NCBI RefSeq assembly: GCF_040459645.1
Contig: NZ_JARVHQ010000001.1
Span: 620,001-684,000, forward strand
Direction: 5' to 3'
DNA from: Bacillus cereus group sp. RP43
Lineage (GTDB): Bacteria; Bacillota; Bacilli; Bacillales; Bacillaceae_G
Length of the DNA stretch: 64,000 bases
Shown: positions 1 through 8,367 of the stretch, in pieces
How positions within the stretch are numbered: position 1 is the stretch's first letter
How the letters are laid out: every line of letters starts with the position of its first letter
Made by a program: the position numbers and the translations under genes
Notes under the pieces: generated by a model
Told to the model about the DNA's origin: nothing
What the model saw: only the letters and a program-made list of their open reading frames with translations
The model's database searches: none

Positions 1-73
1 AATTAGTTATCACTCCGGCCCTTTCTACTTCTCAATCACGCGAAAGTAACAAATAAATATCGAGACACATCCA

Positions 74-108
74 AAGAAGCATCGTATTTATACGGTGCTT
101 CTTTCTTG
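74..108 (+). terminator. Rho-independent terminator of an upstream gene outside the window
   Basis: An inverted repeat with 13-bp arms (AAGAAGCATCGTA / TACGGTGCTTCTT, one G-U pair) is followed by a short T-rich run. It probably ends a gene to the left of the window. Bases 1-73 show no gene I can support. Confidence 0.6.
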
Positions 109-216
109 TCCATAAAAAGTCCCTTAGCGTATGAAAGATTTGTTATGATTATAAAGGAATCTTACATTTTACATATGGTAGGAAATATGATGGAAGTAAA
201 ATTAGAAAAGGTGTGT

Positions 217-2865
217 ATGATGAAAAAATATAGTGTAATTGCAGTAGCGAGTTTATTGGCAACAAATCTATTAACATTTCCTTCTAGTTCGCTAGCAGAA
301 ATTGAAAATAAAACGAGAAATAGTATAGAAGCCTTACCGGTTATACATAGTAGTAAGCAAAGTGAATTGCAAAAACAATTAGAAGTTATAAAAGAGCAGC
401 AAATGGAATTAGAAAAAAGAAAAGATATTTTGAAACAGCAGGAAGAGTTATTTGTTAAAACTGATGAATTAAAACAGAAAAAAGAAGAGTTACTAAAACA
501 AGATAGCGAAGATAAAGGGCAATTAGAAGAAGTTCAGCAAAAATTAGAAGAATTAAAGAAACAACAAGAAGAACTTGAAAAGAAGAATCCTTTAGAGGTA
601 AAAGAGAAGAAGATTGATGAAAAGAATAACCAAGAAGAAACAAACTCGAATGAATTAGAGGAACAAACAAAGAAGGAAGAGCTTGGAGAGAATAGTCGAT
701 TAGAAATAGACGAAAAGAATAAACAAGAAGAGATAAATCCTGAATTAAAAGAGAAGCAAAAGAGAGAAGAATTAAAGAAACAGCAAGAAGAATTACTAAT
801 AAAGCAGCAACAATTGGAGCAGCAGCAAATAGAGTTAAAGCAAAAAGAAGAGCTTGAATTAAAGCGAAAAGAAGAGCAAGCAAAACAAGAGCTTGAATTA
901 AAGCAGAAAGAAGATCAAGCAAAACAAGAACTTGAATTAAAGCAAAAAGAAGAACAAGAAAAACAAGAACTTGAATTAAAGCAAAAGGAAGAACAGGAAA
1001 AAAGAGAAGTAGAATTAAAAAGGGCAGTGAGTAATTTACAAGCAGCACCACAATCTTTCCATGATGTTCCAGGGTGGGCGGAAGAGTCTGTTAATTACTT
1101 AGTGAATAAAAAAGTAATTACAGGGATGCCGGATGGAACATTTTCACCGCATGGTGTATTAAGTAGAGCTGAAGCGGCTACAATTATGGCTAAAGTTTTA
1201 GGATTAGAAGTTAAAGAAGGGGACAAGCCGACCTTTATAGATTCGAAAGATAATTGGGCATCTTCCTACATTGCAGCGGTGGAAAAAGCAGGCGTTATTA
1301 AAGGTGAAGGAAACGGGAAATTTAATCCGTACGGTCAAATGACAAGAGCGGCAATGGCAACAATGCTTGTACAAGCATATCAATTAGATTTGAAAGTTAA
1401 TGGAGAATTACCGACATTATTTAATGATGTGAAAGATCATTGGGGTGAGAAATTCATTAATATTTTAGTAGAATTAGGTATATCAAGTGGGATTGATGGA
1501 ACACAGTGGCAACCTGATAAATCGATAACACGTGCGGAGGCAGCGCGACTTGTTGCGGTAACAGATCAATCTAAAGATAGTGAAGTAAAAGTGAAAAAGG
1601 TACATATAACGAAAAGTTTCTTTACGTATAACGAGCCATCATTATCATCAGGTATTTCAAATGAATATGCATCACAAGAAGTAAAGGTATATGAAGAAAG
1701 AGACGGTGGATGGATAAAAATTTATACGGATCTGGGTTTTAAGTGGGTGTGCTTAACTGAGAAGAAAGTGAATATAACGAAAAACTTCGTTACATATAAT
1801 GAATCGTCATTATCGTCTGGTATTTCAGGCGAGTATACTCCGCAAGAAGTGACGGTTGTTGAAGAAAGAGAAGGCGATTGGATTAAAATTCGTACGAGTG
1901 TAGGTTATAAATGGGTCTGCCTAACTGAAAAGAAAGTACAGATTGATAGAGACTTTACTACTTACGATGCTCCGTCACGGTCTGCGACTGTTTTAGCGTA
2001 TTATGGACCACAAACAGTAACTGTTGTAGAAGAAAGAGGAACGTGGCTTCGTATAAGTACATATGCAGGATACCAATGGTTAGACACGAAAAAGGAGACA
2101 AAGTATTTATCTAAAGTATTTTTTGCATATGACAGCCCTAGTTTTGTATCGCGTGTATCAGGGAAATATTCTCCGCAAACAGTAGAAGTATATGGTGAAA
2201 GAGAAGGCGGTTGGATTCAAATACAAACTAATAATGGTTTGAAATGGGTTAATGAAGGAAATGTTAATCGTAGTCAAGTGATATTGAACGTACCATCAAT
2301 TTACCAATTTCCAGAATTACACAATGGCTGTGAAGTAGTTTCTTTACAAATGCTTGTGGAACATCAAATTGGTCGCTCATTAAATAAAGTAGCATTTGCG
2401 TTTGAAATGCCTTTTGATCAAACCAAATTAAAGAACTATAAAACATCATCACAAATTTGGGGAGATCCGGATGTAGGGTTTGTAGGTGATGTGACAGGAA
2501 ATACGCCAGGATATTCTATTAATCCAGAACCATTAAAAAGATTGTTAGATAAATATGCAAGAGGAACAAATTTAACGGGAAATGATTTCTCAGTCCTAGA
2601 AGATTATGTGCGAAATGGGAAACCGGTTGTTACTTGGGTAACTGTAGCACTAAATAATCCAAGACCAATTACAACGTGGAAAACACCAAGTGGAAAAACA
2701 ATTTATGGACGAATGAATACTCATGCGGTCGTTTTAACAGGTGTCGATGATAATTATGTATATTATAATGACCCATTTTATGGCACGAAAAATGTGAAAG
2801 TGAGTAAGAGTTGGTTTGCAAGTATTTATAATCAAATGGGGAAGAAAGCTTTAAGTGTAGACTAA
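217..2865 (+). CDS. S-layer-anchored protein: coiled coil, three SLH domains, SH3-like repeats, C39-like peptidase domain
   Basis: Secreted cell-wall protein. The start at 217 (or 220) is chosen because AAGG lies 5-8 bases upstream and a classical signal peptide (lysines, hydrophobic core, ALAE-type end) begins there; the longer frame from 106 has no ribosome-binding site. Order of parts: signal peptide (about 1-27), a Glu/Lys/Gln-rich coiled coil with 14-residue-type repeats (about 45-270), three SLH motifs (about 280-465) that in this family bind pyruvylated secondary wall polymer, four SH3-like repeats of about 55-60 residues (470-685), and a C-terminal C39-like cysteine peptidase fold with NGCEVVS (Cys705), NTHAVVLTG (His836) and YYNDP. 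The combination suggests a surface-tethered peptidase or peptide-binding enzyme; the substrate is unknown. It stands alone and ends at a strong terminator. Confidence 0.85.
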   Translation: MMKKYSVIAVASLLATNLLTFPSSSLAEIENKTRNSIEALPVIHSSKQSELQKQLEVIKEQQMELEKRKDILKQQEELFVKTDELKQKKEELLKQDSEDKGQLEEVQQKLEELKKQQEELEKKNPLEVKEKKIDEKNNQEETNSNELEEQTKKEELGENSRLEIDEKNKQEEINPELKEKQKREELKKQQEELLIKQQQLEQQQIELKQKEELELKRKEEQAKQELELKQKEDQAKQELELKQKEEQEKQELELKQKEEQEKREVELKRAVSNLQAAPQSFHDVPGWAEESVNYLVNKKVITGMPDGTFSPHGVLSRAEAATIMAKVLGLEVKEGDKPTFIDSKDNWASSYIAAVEKAGVIKGEGNGKFNPYGQMTRAAMATMLVQAYQLDLKVNGELPTLFNDVKDHWGEKFINILVELGISSGIDGTQWQPDKSITRAEAARLVAVTDQSKDSEVKVKKVHITKSFFTYNEPSLSSGISNEYASQEVKVYEERDGGWIKIYTDLGFKWVCLTEKKVNITKNFVTYNESSLSSGISGEYTPQEVTVVEEREGDWIKIRTSVGYKWVCLTEKKVQIDRDFTTYDAPSRSATVLAYYGPQTVTVVEERGTWLRISTYAGYQWLDTKKETKYLSKVFFAYDSPSFVSRVSGKYSPQTVEVYGEREGGWIQIQTNNGLKWVNEGNVNRSQVILNVPSIYQFPELHNGCEVVSLQMLVEHQIGRSLNKVAFAFEMPFDQTKLKNYKTSSQIWGDPDVGFVGDVTGNTPGYSINPEPLKRLLDKYARGTNLTGNDFSVLEDYVRNGKPVVTWVTVALNNPRPITTWKTPSGKTIYGRMNTHAVVLTGVDDNYVYYNDPFYGTKNVKVSKSWFASIYNQMGKKALSVD

Positions 2866-2867
2866 AT

Positions 2868-2910
2868 AAAAAAGGTTATCCAAGAGATTATTTTTGGATA
2901 ACCTTTTTTT
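2868..2910 (+). terminator. Terminator after the SLH/C39 gene
   Basis: Perfect GGTTATCC / GGATAACC stem flanked by an A run and a T run, starting just after the stop codon. The A/T symmetry would let it work in both directions. Confidence 0.85.
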
Positions 2911-3028
2911 ATAATGAAATCTTTAAAAGAACTCCATTTCATCTGCATCTTATATTTATATCTATTGTTTATTCTAGTGATACATCCGATGCGACGTGAT
3001 GTAAAACGTATAAGAGGAGAGAATGAAA

Positions 3029-3562
3029 ATGAAAAAGAAACTATTACCAATTTGTGCAATGGCACTTTTAACAGTAGGTTATTCTTCGGTAGCGAGTGCT
3101 TCAACTGGAACACTGACAAAGGAAGAAGCAGCGCAAGTACAGTCAGATGTAGCTAAAAAGGAAGCAGCAATTCAGGAACAGCAAAAAAATGATGTAGAGA
3201 AAAAGCAAGCAGCACAAGTACAAGAAAAAAGTGATATGGCTAAAAAAGAAGAAGCAATAAAAGCGCAACAAAAGAACGAAGTAGAGAAAAAGGGAGCAGC
3301 ACAAGTACAAGAAAAAGGTGATGTGGCTAAAAAAGAAGAAGCAATAAAAGCGCAACAAAAGAACGAAGTAGAGAAAAAGGGAGCAGCACAAGTACAAGAA
3401 AAAAGTGATGTGGCTAAAAAAGAAGTAGCGAAGCAAGCTGTACAAGGTGAAAAATTACCAAACACAGCATCAAATAATGTAGCAATGATGGCACTAAGCG
3501 CATGTCTTGTAGCAATAGGCACATTATTTGGATTGAATCGTCGTAATAAAGTGAAGGCATAA
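3029..3562 (+). CDS. basI: LPNTA-type cell-wall-anchored protein, BasI-like
   Basis: Sortase substrate. It has an N-terminal signal peptide ending near SVASA, an extended Lys/Glu/Gln/Ala-rich repeat region, and a C-terminal sorting signal KLPNTA followed by a hydrophobic helix and a basic tail (NRRNK). The middle contains about three copies of a 29-residue unit (EAIKAQQKNEVEKKGAAQVQ and on), visible in DNA as an 87-bp tandem repeat. The start at 3029 has AGGAG nine bases upstream; 3023 is in frame but only three bases from that site. LPNTA rather than LPXTG is, to my knowledge, the signal used by B. anthracis sortase C, and a class D sortase gene follows at once. The name BasI rests on motif and neighbourhood, not alignment. 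Confidence 0.75.
   Translation: MKKKLLPICAMALLTVGYSSVASASTGTLTKEEAAQVQSDVAKKEAAIQEQQKNDVEKKQAAQVQEKSDMAKKEEAIKAQQKNEVEKKGAAQVQEKGDVAKKEEAIKAQQKNEVEKKGAAQVQEKSDVAKKEVAKQAVQGEKLPNTASNNVAMMALSACLVAIGTLFGLNRRNKVKA
3160..3425 (+). repeat. 87-bp in-frame tandem repeat in the LPNTA protein
   Basis: About three near-identical 87-bp units coding for the 29-residue helical repeat. Copies two and three differ at very few bases, so copy number is likely to vary between strains. Confidence 0.75.
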
Positions 3563-3608
3563 AAATAAAGTGTTTATTAGCCTATAAAGAATGGGATAAT
3601 TTCATATA

Positions 3609-3642
3609 TTAAAAATGGTAGGATATCCCTACCATTTTTTGC
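3609..3642 (+). terminator. Terminator or attenuator between the LPNTA gene and its sortase
   Basis: AAAAATGGTAGG / CCCTACCATTTTTT stem with a four-base loop, placed directly before the sortase ribosome-binding site. It would reduce read-through so that the substrate is made in excess of the enzyme. Confidence 0.75.
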
Positions 3643-3657
3643 ATGGAGGGATTAAAA

Positions 3658-4278
3658 GTGACGATTTTAAATCGTATTGGGTTTACGTTAATGATAGCAG
3701 GTCTATTAATGGGAGCTTATTATTCTTTTGAATGGTATAAAGGAAAAAGTTCTGCACAAGATTTGACGACGGAAGAGATTAAAAATTTTGAGCAGCAAAC
3801 ATCTAAGCAGCATTCTAGTGAAGTACCAGTAAACGCGCAAGTACCTTCTTCTCAAATACAACATAAAGAAGGCCAAAAAGTGGCTATGTTAAATATCCCG
3901 AAAATAAAGAAGAAATTTTCTGTTTATTGGGGAGCGAATGATGCAACTTTGAAAAAAGGAGTTGGTATGTTTGTTAGTGATTTAACGACAACTCCATCTG
4001 GAGGAGGACATACTGTACTCAGTGGGCATCGAGATACTGTATTTACAGATTTAGGAGAGTTAAAAGAAAAGGATACTCTTATTTTAGAGTATGATAATAA
4101 AACTTACACATATGAAATTCAAAAGACATGGATTACCCATGCGGATGATCGTACTGTTATTATAAAAAAAGAAGAACCAATATTAACACTGACGACTTGC
4201 TATCCATTTGATTATATAGGGGATGCACCGGATCGATATATTATCGAGGCAAAGTTAATTACGAGTAATTCAAAATAA
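3658..4278 (+). CDS. srtC: Class D sortase (SrtC-like)
   Basis: Membrane-bound transpeptidase that cuts the LPNTA signal and links the protein to peptidoglycan. I chose GTG 3658 because GGAGGG (3645-3650) sits seven bases upstream; the in-frame ATG at 3643 overlaps that ribosome-binding site. One N-terminal membrane helix (about 8-24) is followed by a sortase beta-barrel with SGHRDT (catalytic His near 124), TLTTC (catalytic Cys near 181) and a downstream Arg in DAPDRYI. It lies immediately after its presumed substrate and before a two-component system. As I recall, B. anthracis has the same arrangement at its sortase C locus. Confidence 0.88.
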   Translation: MTILNRIGFTLMIAGLLMGAYYSFEWYKGKSSAQDLTTEEIKNFEQQTSKQHSSEVPVNAQVPSSQIQHKEGQKVAMLNIPKIKKKFSVYWGANDATLKKGVGMFVSDLTTTPSGGGHTVLSGHRDTVFTDLGELKEKDTLILEYDNKTYTYEIQKTWITHADDRTVIIKKEEPILTLTTCYPFDYIGDAPDRYIIEAKLITSNSK

Positions 4279-4332
4279 AATTATCAAGTACAAAATGCTG
4301 GCTACTTAAAATGAGAGGGGAAGACATAGATT

Positions 4333-5019
4333 ATGTCAAAAAACATTTTAATTGTTGAAGATGAAGATATTTTACGTGAAATATTAAAGGATTACTTTTT
4401 GAGTGAACAATATAAAGTGCTTGAAGCGAGAGACGGGAAAGAAGCTTTAGTCTTATTTGAAGAAGAAGAGGTTGATTTAGTTATTCTTGATATTATGTTG
4501 CCAGAACTTGATGGTTGGTCTGTTTGCCGAAGGATTCGTAAGACGTCCGGGGTTCCAATTATTATGCTGACGGCACGTGTAGATGAAGATGATACGTTAC
4601 TTGGGTTTGAGCTTGGGGCAGATGATTATGTTGCGAAACCATATAGTCCGCCTATTTTATTAGCGAGAGCGAAAAGGTTGTTAGAAAGTAGAAAAACAAA
4701 GAAGCCTTTAGAGAATGAAGATGATACGTTATCAATTCATGGCATTCATGTCCATTTTCCGTCACGTACTGTTACTGTTGATGAGGCAGACATTACTTTA
4801 ACACATACAGAATTTGAAATATTAGTGTATTTCATGAAAAACCAAGGAATTGTACTAACAAGAGAGCAATTAATTTCAAGAATTTGGGGATATGAGTTTG
4901 CTGGTGATGATCGAACGGTTAATAGCCATATTCGTAATTTGCGAAATAAATTAGGAGAAAAATCAAAGCACATTACAACTGTAGTGCGAACCGGTTATAA
5001 ATTCGAGGGGAACATATGA
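4333..5019 (+). CDS. OmpR/PhoB-family response regulator
   Basis: Receiver domain (about 1-120) with acidic pocket EDED, phospho-acceptor Asp53 in LVILDIMLPELDGW and the conserved Lys in VAKPY, followed by a winged-helix DNA-binding domain (about 135-228) with the typical RTVNSHIRNLRNKLG recognition helix. The stop overlaps the downstream kinase start by four bases (ATGA), so the two are co-translated. By position it probably controls the sortase/LPNTA genes upstream; no operator is evident. Confidence 0.92.
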   Translation: MSKNILIVEDEDILREILKDYFLSEQYKVLEARDGKEALVLFEEEEVDLVILDIMLPELDGWSVCRRIRKTSGVPIIMLTARVDEDDTLLGFELGADDYVAKPYSPPILLARAKRLLESRKTKKPLENEDDTLSIHGIHVHFPSRTVTVDEADITLTHTEFEILVYFMKNQGIVLTREQLISRIWGYEFAGDDRTVNSHIRNLRNKLGEKSKHITTVVRTGYKFEGNI

Positions 5020-6890
5020 GAAAAGGGATTGTACTTAAATTATTTACCCTTACAACAGCCCTATGTATGTTGATTTTGGCGACGATATTTATTGGACAAA
5101 CGATATTTTTTAAGCAATATTATGCGAATCGAAAAGTGGAAGACATTAAAGTGAATTTAAATTCTTTTGAAAAGAACTATTTAAATTATGCAGGAAGTGC
5201 AGATGGAATTCAGAAACTGGAGCAAGACTTTTTAAGAGAAAATAATACGTGGATTACAACATTAGATCAGAATGGGAATTTAAAACATACGGATGATTTT
5301 TATGTGGAGATTACTTTAGAGCGTTTGGAAGAGAAACAATTTGGACAAAAAACAATCACTATTCCTCTGTATAACCTCATGAATATAGATGAGATTGAAA
5401 GTAGGATACTACCTAGTTTGGTAGGAAAAAAGGTTTATTTTAGTGGTTTGCTAAGAAATGACAGTTTCATCACATCATATTTACAGTCAGCAGAGGGGAG
5501 TTTGAGCTGGGCTAATAAACCACTAAGTAAGAAGTTAGCTGAAAGGGAACTTAAGGAAAGTGAGGAAAAGCCAAGAGTAGCACAAGATTTAATCGGTGAG
5601 GAAAGAAAAAAAGTTGCTGGGAATTTGAGTGATTTGGAGAAGAAGAGGGTTGCTCAAAATTCCGATTTCAATATAAATGGAACAATTACGAAAGTGCAGC
5701 CTTCTGATGGAACAGTTCCCGTAAATCCAATTTATAAAAACAATTTGTTTTTGGATAATATAAAAGAATTTCAAGCTAATTTATTATTAAAAGAAAGCAA
5801 TCAAATAAAATATGCAACACAAACAATGGACTTCGAAAAGAATGATATAAAATATAAATTATTAATCAAACCGATAAAAGAAAAAGACGGATCAATCACA
5901 TATATATATGCGATGGCTTCTTTACAGCCTGTAGATGAGGCTGTACAAATGGTGCAAGATTATTACATCTATATTGTTGCATTTGTAGTCGTTCTAATTT
6001 TTCTAGCTTCGTTTTATTACTCAAAACAAATTGCAAAACCGTTACTAAGAATAAACGATACAACGAAAAAAATAGCGCATTTAGATTTTACAGAAAAAAT
6101 TCCGATAACTTCAAAAGATGAAATCGGTGATTTATCGGAAAATATTAATACACTATCTAATAAACTACATTCACATATTGGACAGTTAGAAGAAGATATT
6201 GAAAAAGAAAGAAAGTTAGAAAACACAAGGAAAGAATTTATTGCAGGTGTATCGCATGAACTAAAAACGCCACTGAGTATTATGAAAAGCTGTATTTCCA
6301 TTTTAAAAGATGGGGTAGCTGAACATAAGAAAGACTACTATTTTCAGGCGATGGAAAAAGAAGTAGACAAGATGGATATACTAATTTTGGATATGCTTGA
6401 ATTAGCTAAATTTGAGTCTGGCACATATAACATGAAGATGGATTCTTTCTATATCGATGGAGTGATTGAAGAAATATGTGAACAGCTTTCATCGGAGATA
6501 GAGAAAAAAGAACTGAGTGTGCACAAGCATATATGTCCAGCTGAAGTGGTTGGGAATCAAAATAGAATTGAACAAGTTATAGTGAACTTCCTTACGAATG
6601 CAATACGTTATACACAAAATAAAGAGAATATCATTATTTCCACAATAGATGAAAAGGATCGTATCAAAGTGTGTATTGAAAATAAAGGCGCCCACATTGA
6701 AGAAGAGCAATTAGATAAAATTTGGGATCGTTTTTATCGCGTGGATGCAGCTCGTCAGCGTTCACAAGGTGGAACGGGGCTTGGGCTTGCTATTTCAAAG
6801 AATATTTTAGAATTGCACAATGCTGAATATGGGGTAAAGAATACAAAAGATGGTGTGTTATTTTACTTCTACTTACCGAAAAAAGCGTAG
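5016..6890 (+). CDS. Membrane sensor histidine kinase (HAMP, HisKA, HATPase)
   Basis: Partner of the preceding regulator. Membrane helix at about 7-27, a large extracellular sensor of about 285 residues, second membrane helix at about 315-336, HAMP linker, dimerisation box GVSHELKTPL with phospho-acceptor His414, and an ATPase domain with N-box (NFLTNAIRY), a modified G1 region (ENKGAH) and GGTGLGL. The sensor contains an unusual highly charged stretch (about 178-215) made of three loose repeats: EEKPRVAQDL, EERKKVAGNL and LEKKRVAQNS. It resembles kinases of the PhoR type; the signal is unknown. Confidence 0.9.
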   Translation: MRKGIVLKLFTLTTALCMLILATIFIGQTIFFKQYYANRKVEDIKVNLNSFEKNYLNYAGSADGIQKLEQDFLRENNTWITTLDQNGNLKHTDDFYVEITLERLEEKQFGQKTITIPLYNLMNIDEIESRILPSLVGKKVYFSGLLRNDSFITSYLQSAEGSLSWANKPLSKKLAERELKESEEKPRVAQDLIGEERKKVAGNLSDLEKKRVAQNSDFNINGTITKVQPSDGTVPVNPIYKNNLFLDNIKEFQANLLLKESNQIKYATQTMDFEKNDIKYKLLIKPIKEKDGSITYIYAMASLQPVDEAVQMVQDYYIYIVAFVVVLIFLASFYYSKQIAKPLLRINDTTKKIAHLDFTEKIPITSKDEIGDLSENINTLSNKLHSHIGQLEEDIEKERKLENTRKEFIAGVSHELKTPLSIMKSCISILKDGVAEHKKDYYFQAMEKEVDKMDILILDMLELAKFESGTYNMKMDSFYIDGVIEEICEQLSSEIEKKELSVHKHICPAEVVGNQNRIEQVIVNFLTNAIRYTQNKENIIISTIDEKDRIKVCIENKGAHIEEEQLDKIWDRFYRVDAARQRSQGGTGLGLAISKNILELHNAEYGVKNTKDGVLFYFYLPKKA

Positions 6891-6913
6891 ACAATACATG
6901 TTACGCTTTTTTA
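6877..6913 (+). terminator. Terminator overlapping the end of the kinase gene
   Basis: AAAAAAGCGTA / TACGCTTTTTT arms separated by 12 bases; the left arm includes the last codons and stop of the kinase. Confidence 0.75.
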
Positions 6914-7002
6914 ATTTAATTTCATATTATCTTTACCTAATCTTTATTTTTAAACAGTATACTTTGAATAGAAAATGAGGTTATGTAAGGAGTAGATTAG
7001 CC

Positions 7003-7083
7003 GTGAATAGCAATTTACTAGGTGTGATGGTATTTATTTTCTTTTGTGCATTTATTGTATTTATTATTGATATTACGATATGA
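7003..7083 (+). CDS. Possible 26-residue single-span membrane peptide
   Basis: A GTG start preceded by AAGGAG (10-base spacing) opens a 26-codon frame almost entirely made of hydrophobic residues (LLGVMVFIFFCAFIVFIIDI), ending just before a terminator hairpin. It has its own spacer upstream, so it may be an independent small gene. I do not recognise the family. Composition alone is weak evidence; the ribosome-binding site and terminator are what support it. Confidence 0.5.
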   Translation: MNSNLLGVMVFIFFCAFIVFIIDITI

Positions 7084-7115
7084 AAAAAGAGCGCTCATTA
7101 GGCGCTCTTCTTTTC
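7084..7115. terminator. Bidirectional terminator between the small peptide gene and thiT
   Basis: GAGCGC / GCGCTC stem with flanking A and T runs, placed between convergent genes. Its right side overlaps the last codons of thiT. Confidence 0.75.
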
Positions 7116-7757
7116 TCTATTCATTTGATAAGCACCGCTGCTTTTGAATAAGCGTGGTGAAGTTTTAAATAAAAGAATTAGTAATACAGTACATAGCATG
7201 AAAGAACTGATCATAGTACTGCCGTTTACAATTAATGAATATAAGACAGCTGATTGACCTTTTGGTGCATATTGGCCAAAGAAAATAATACCAGCAATAA
7301 AGTGACAGAAATAGCGTGCAAAACTACCGACAAATGTGGCAATGATCATGTAAACGAGTGCTTTTTTTCCTTTGTTTTGTTTGGGCTTATCTTTGCGACT
7401 GCCAAAACTTGGATGATCTGCATTACTATTGTCTGCGGCAAGTGCTTTTTGAATTGGACGATAGAATAAACCAGCAAATCCGATAAAAGCAAATGCAATG
7501 AAGTACTCAATGAATGCTTGAACAGGTGTTAAAATGTAAGCATCACCTACGACGATTTGTAAAAGTCCCCAAATTAAGCCACCTAGGAAAGCCGTTTTGA
7601 ATCCCCAGCGGTATGCGATAATAAAAATAGGAATCATAGCGAATGAGATGGAACCGCCTGTTGGAAGTTTGATTGATAATGGTAAAATATCGATGACCAA
7701 GGCGAAGGCTGCAAGAATAGCAGATTCGATCATCGCTTGTAAATTAGTGTTACGCAT
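7098..7757 (-). CDS. thiT: Thiamine ECF transporter substrate-binding subunit ThiT
   Basis: Integral membrane S-component that binds thiamine and works with the shared EcfAAT energising module, encoded elsewhere. The start at 7757 follows a strong GGGGGAG site; the upstream extension to 7859 runs into the riboswitch. Six hydrophobic segments are visible, and the N-terminal half carries the family's EYFIAF-type region. At 219 residues it is somewhat longer than usual because of a Lys/Ser-rich loop (about 115-135). A TPP riboswitch lies directly upstream, which strongly supports thiamine as substrate. Confidence 0.88.
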   Translation of the reverse strand: MRNTNLQAMIESAILAAFALVIDILPLSIKLPTGGSISFAMIPIFIIAYRWGFKTAFLGGLIWGLLQIVVGDAYILTPVQAFIEYFIAFAFIGFAGLFYRPIQKALAADNSNADHPSFGSRKDKPKQNKGKKALVYMIIATFVGSFARYFCHFIAGIIFFGQYAPKGQSAVLYSLIVNGSTMISSFMLCTVLLILLFKTSPRLFKSSGAYQMNREKKSA

Positions 7758-7854
7758 GTTGTCTCCCCCTAAATCCAAGTTGCACAAAAAAAGAATAGAT
7801 ATCATAGGAGGATACGAAATACGTAAATAAAAAGAGGTATGTATTTCGGACGTT

Positions 7855-7945
7855 TGCACAATCCCTGCGTTAGCATTAACTAACAGGTTCGAAGGGTCGG
7901 AACGAAGTGTTCCCTCTCAGCAGCATGGCTCCCCCAGTGATAACG
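7855..7945 (-). promoter_or_regulatory. TPP riboswitch (THI element)
   Basis: On the minus strand the leader contains the conserved CTGAGAGGGAA, then ACCCTTCGAACCTG and TAATGCTAACGCAGGGA, preceded by the paired GGGGGAGCC end. This is the thi-box pattern that binds thiamine pyrophosphate and shuts down thiT when TPP is plentiful. Confidence 0.93.
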
Positions 7946-8091
7946 AGATTCTTTATTTGCTATTGTTTATTGTAAGCGAAATGGATGAGAATGGCAAACG
8001 AATCTAGTATGACAGTGATTGAAATATAATTGTATTGAAATGTTAATAAATATGAAGCAAAAGGGTATAGTACAAGAGAAATAGAGTGTGC

Positions 8092-8117
8092 TATAATTTG
8101 TCTGAAAATAATTATCA
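8092..8117 (+). promoter_or_regulatory. Fur-box promoter of feoAB
   Basis: A -10 hexamer TATAAT (8092-8097) is followed by TGAAAATAATTATCA (8103-8117), a 7-1-7 Fur box with one mismatch to TGATAATNATTATCA. Fur bound with iron would block initiation. The -35 is weak. Confidence 0.8.
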
Positions 8118-8139
8118 TTCTCTTCTGAGGGGGAAGGTT

Positions 8140-8367
8140 ATGAGCTTAGTAGATATTAAAATCGGTGAGAAAGTGTTAGTAAAAAGCGTTCAGTCTTTAG
8201 ACCAATTATTAAAGAGAAGACTGGCAGCTTTCGGTCTTTCTGAAGGAAGCGAACTTCGCATGAAGCAGAAAGCGATGTTCAAAGGTCCTTGTACATTGGA
8301 GTGTCGTGGACAGTTAATTAGTATTCGTCATTGTGACGCGAAAATGATAAAGGTGGAATTAGCGTGA
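8140..8367 (+). CDS. feoA: Ferrous iron transport protein A
   Basis: 75-residue SH3-like cytosolic protein that assists FeoB. The start at 8140 has GGGGGAAGG just upstream; the longer frame from 8086 overlaps the promoter and Fur box. It contains the family's RRLAAFGLSEG segment. It overlaps feoB by four bases (GTGA). Confidence 0.92.
   Translation: MSLVDIKIGEKVLVKSVQSLDQLLKRRLAAFGLSEGSELRMKQKAMFKGPCTLECRGQLISIRHCDAKMIKVELA

Noticed and set aside
455..1051. Long minus-strand open frame of Leu/Val/Ala/Ile composition
   Set aside because: It is the antisense of the coiled-coil repeat of the SLH protein; Lys/Glu codons read backwards give Leu/Phe/Ser-rich frames. No ribosome-binding site or start context.
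3143..3522. Two minus-strand frames with Phe/Cys/Ser repeats
   Set aside because: Antisense shadows of the 87-bp repeat in the LPNTA protein gene.
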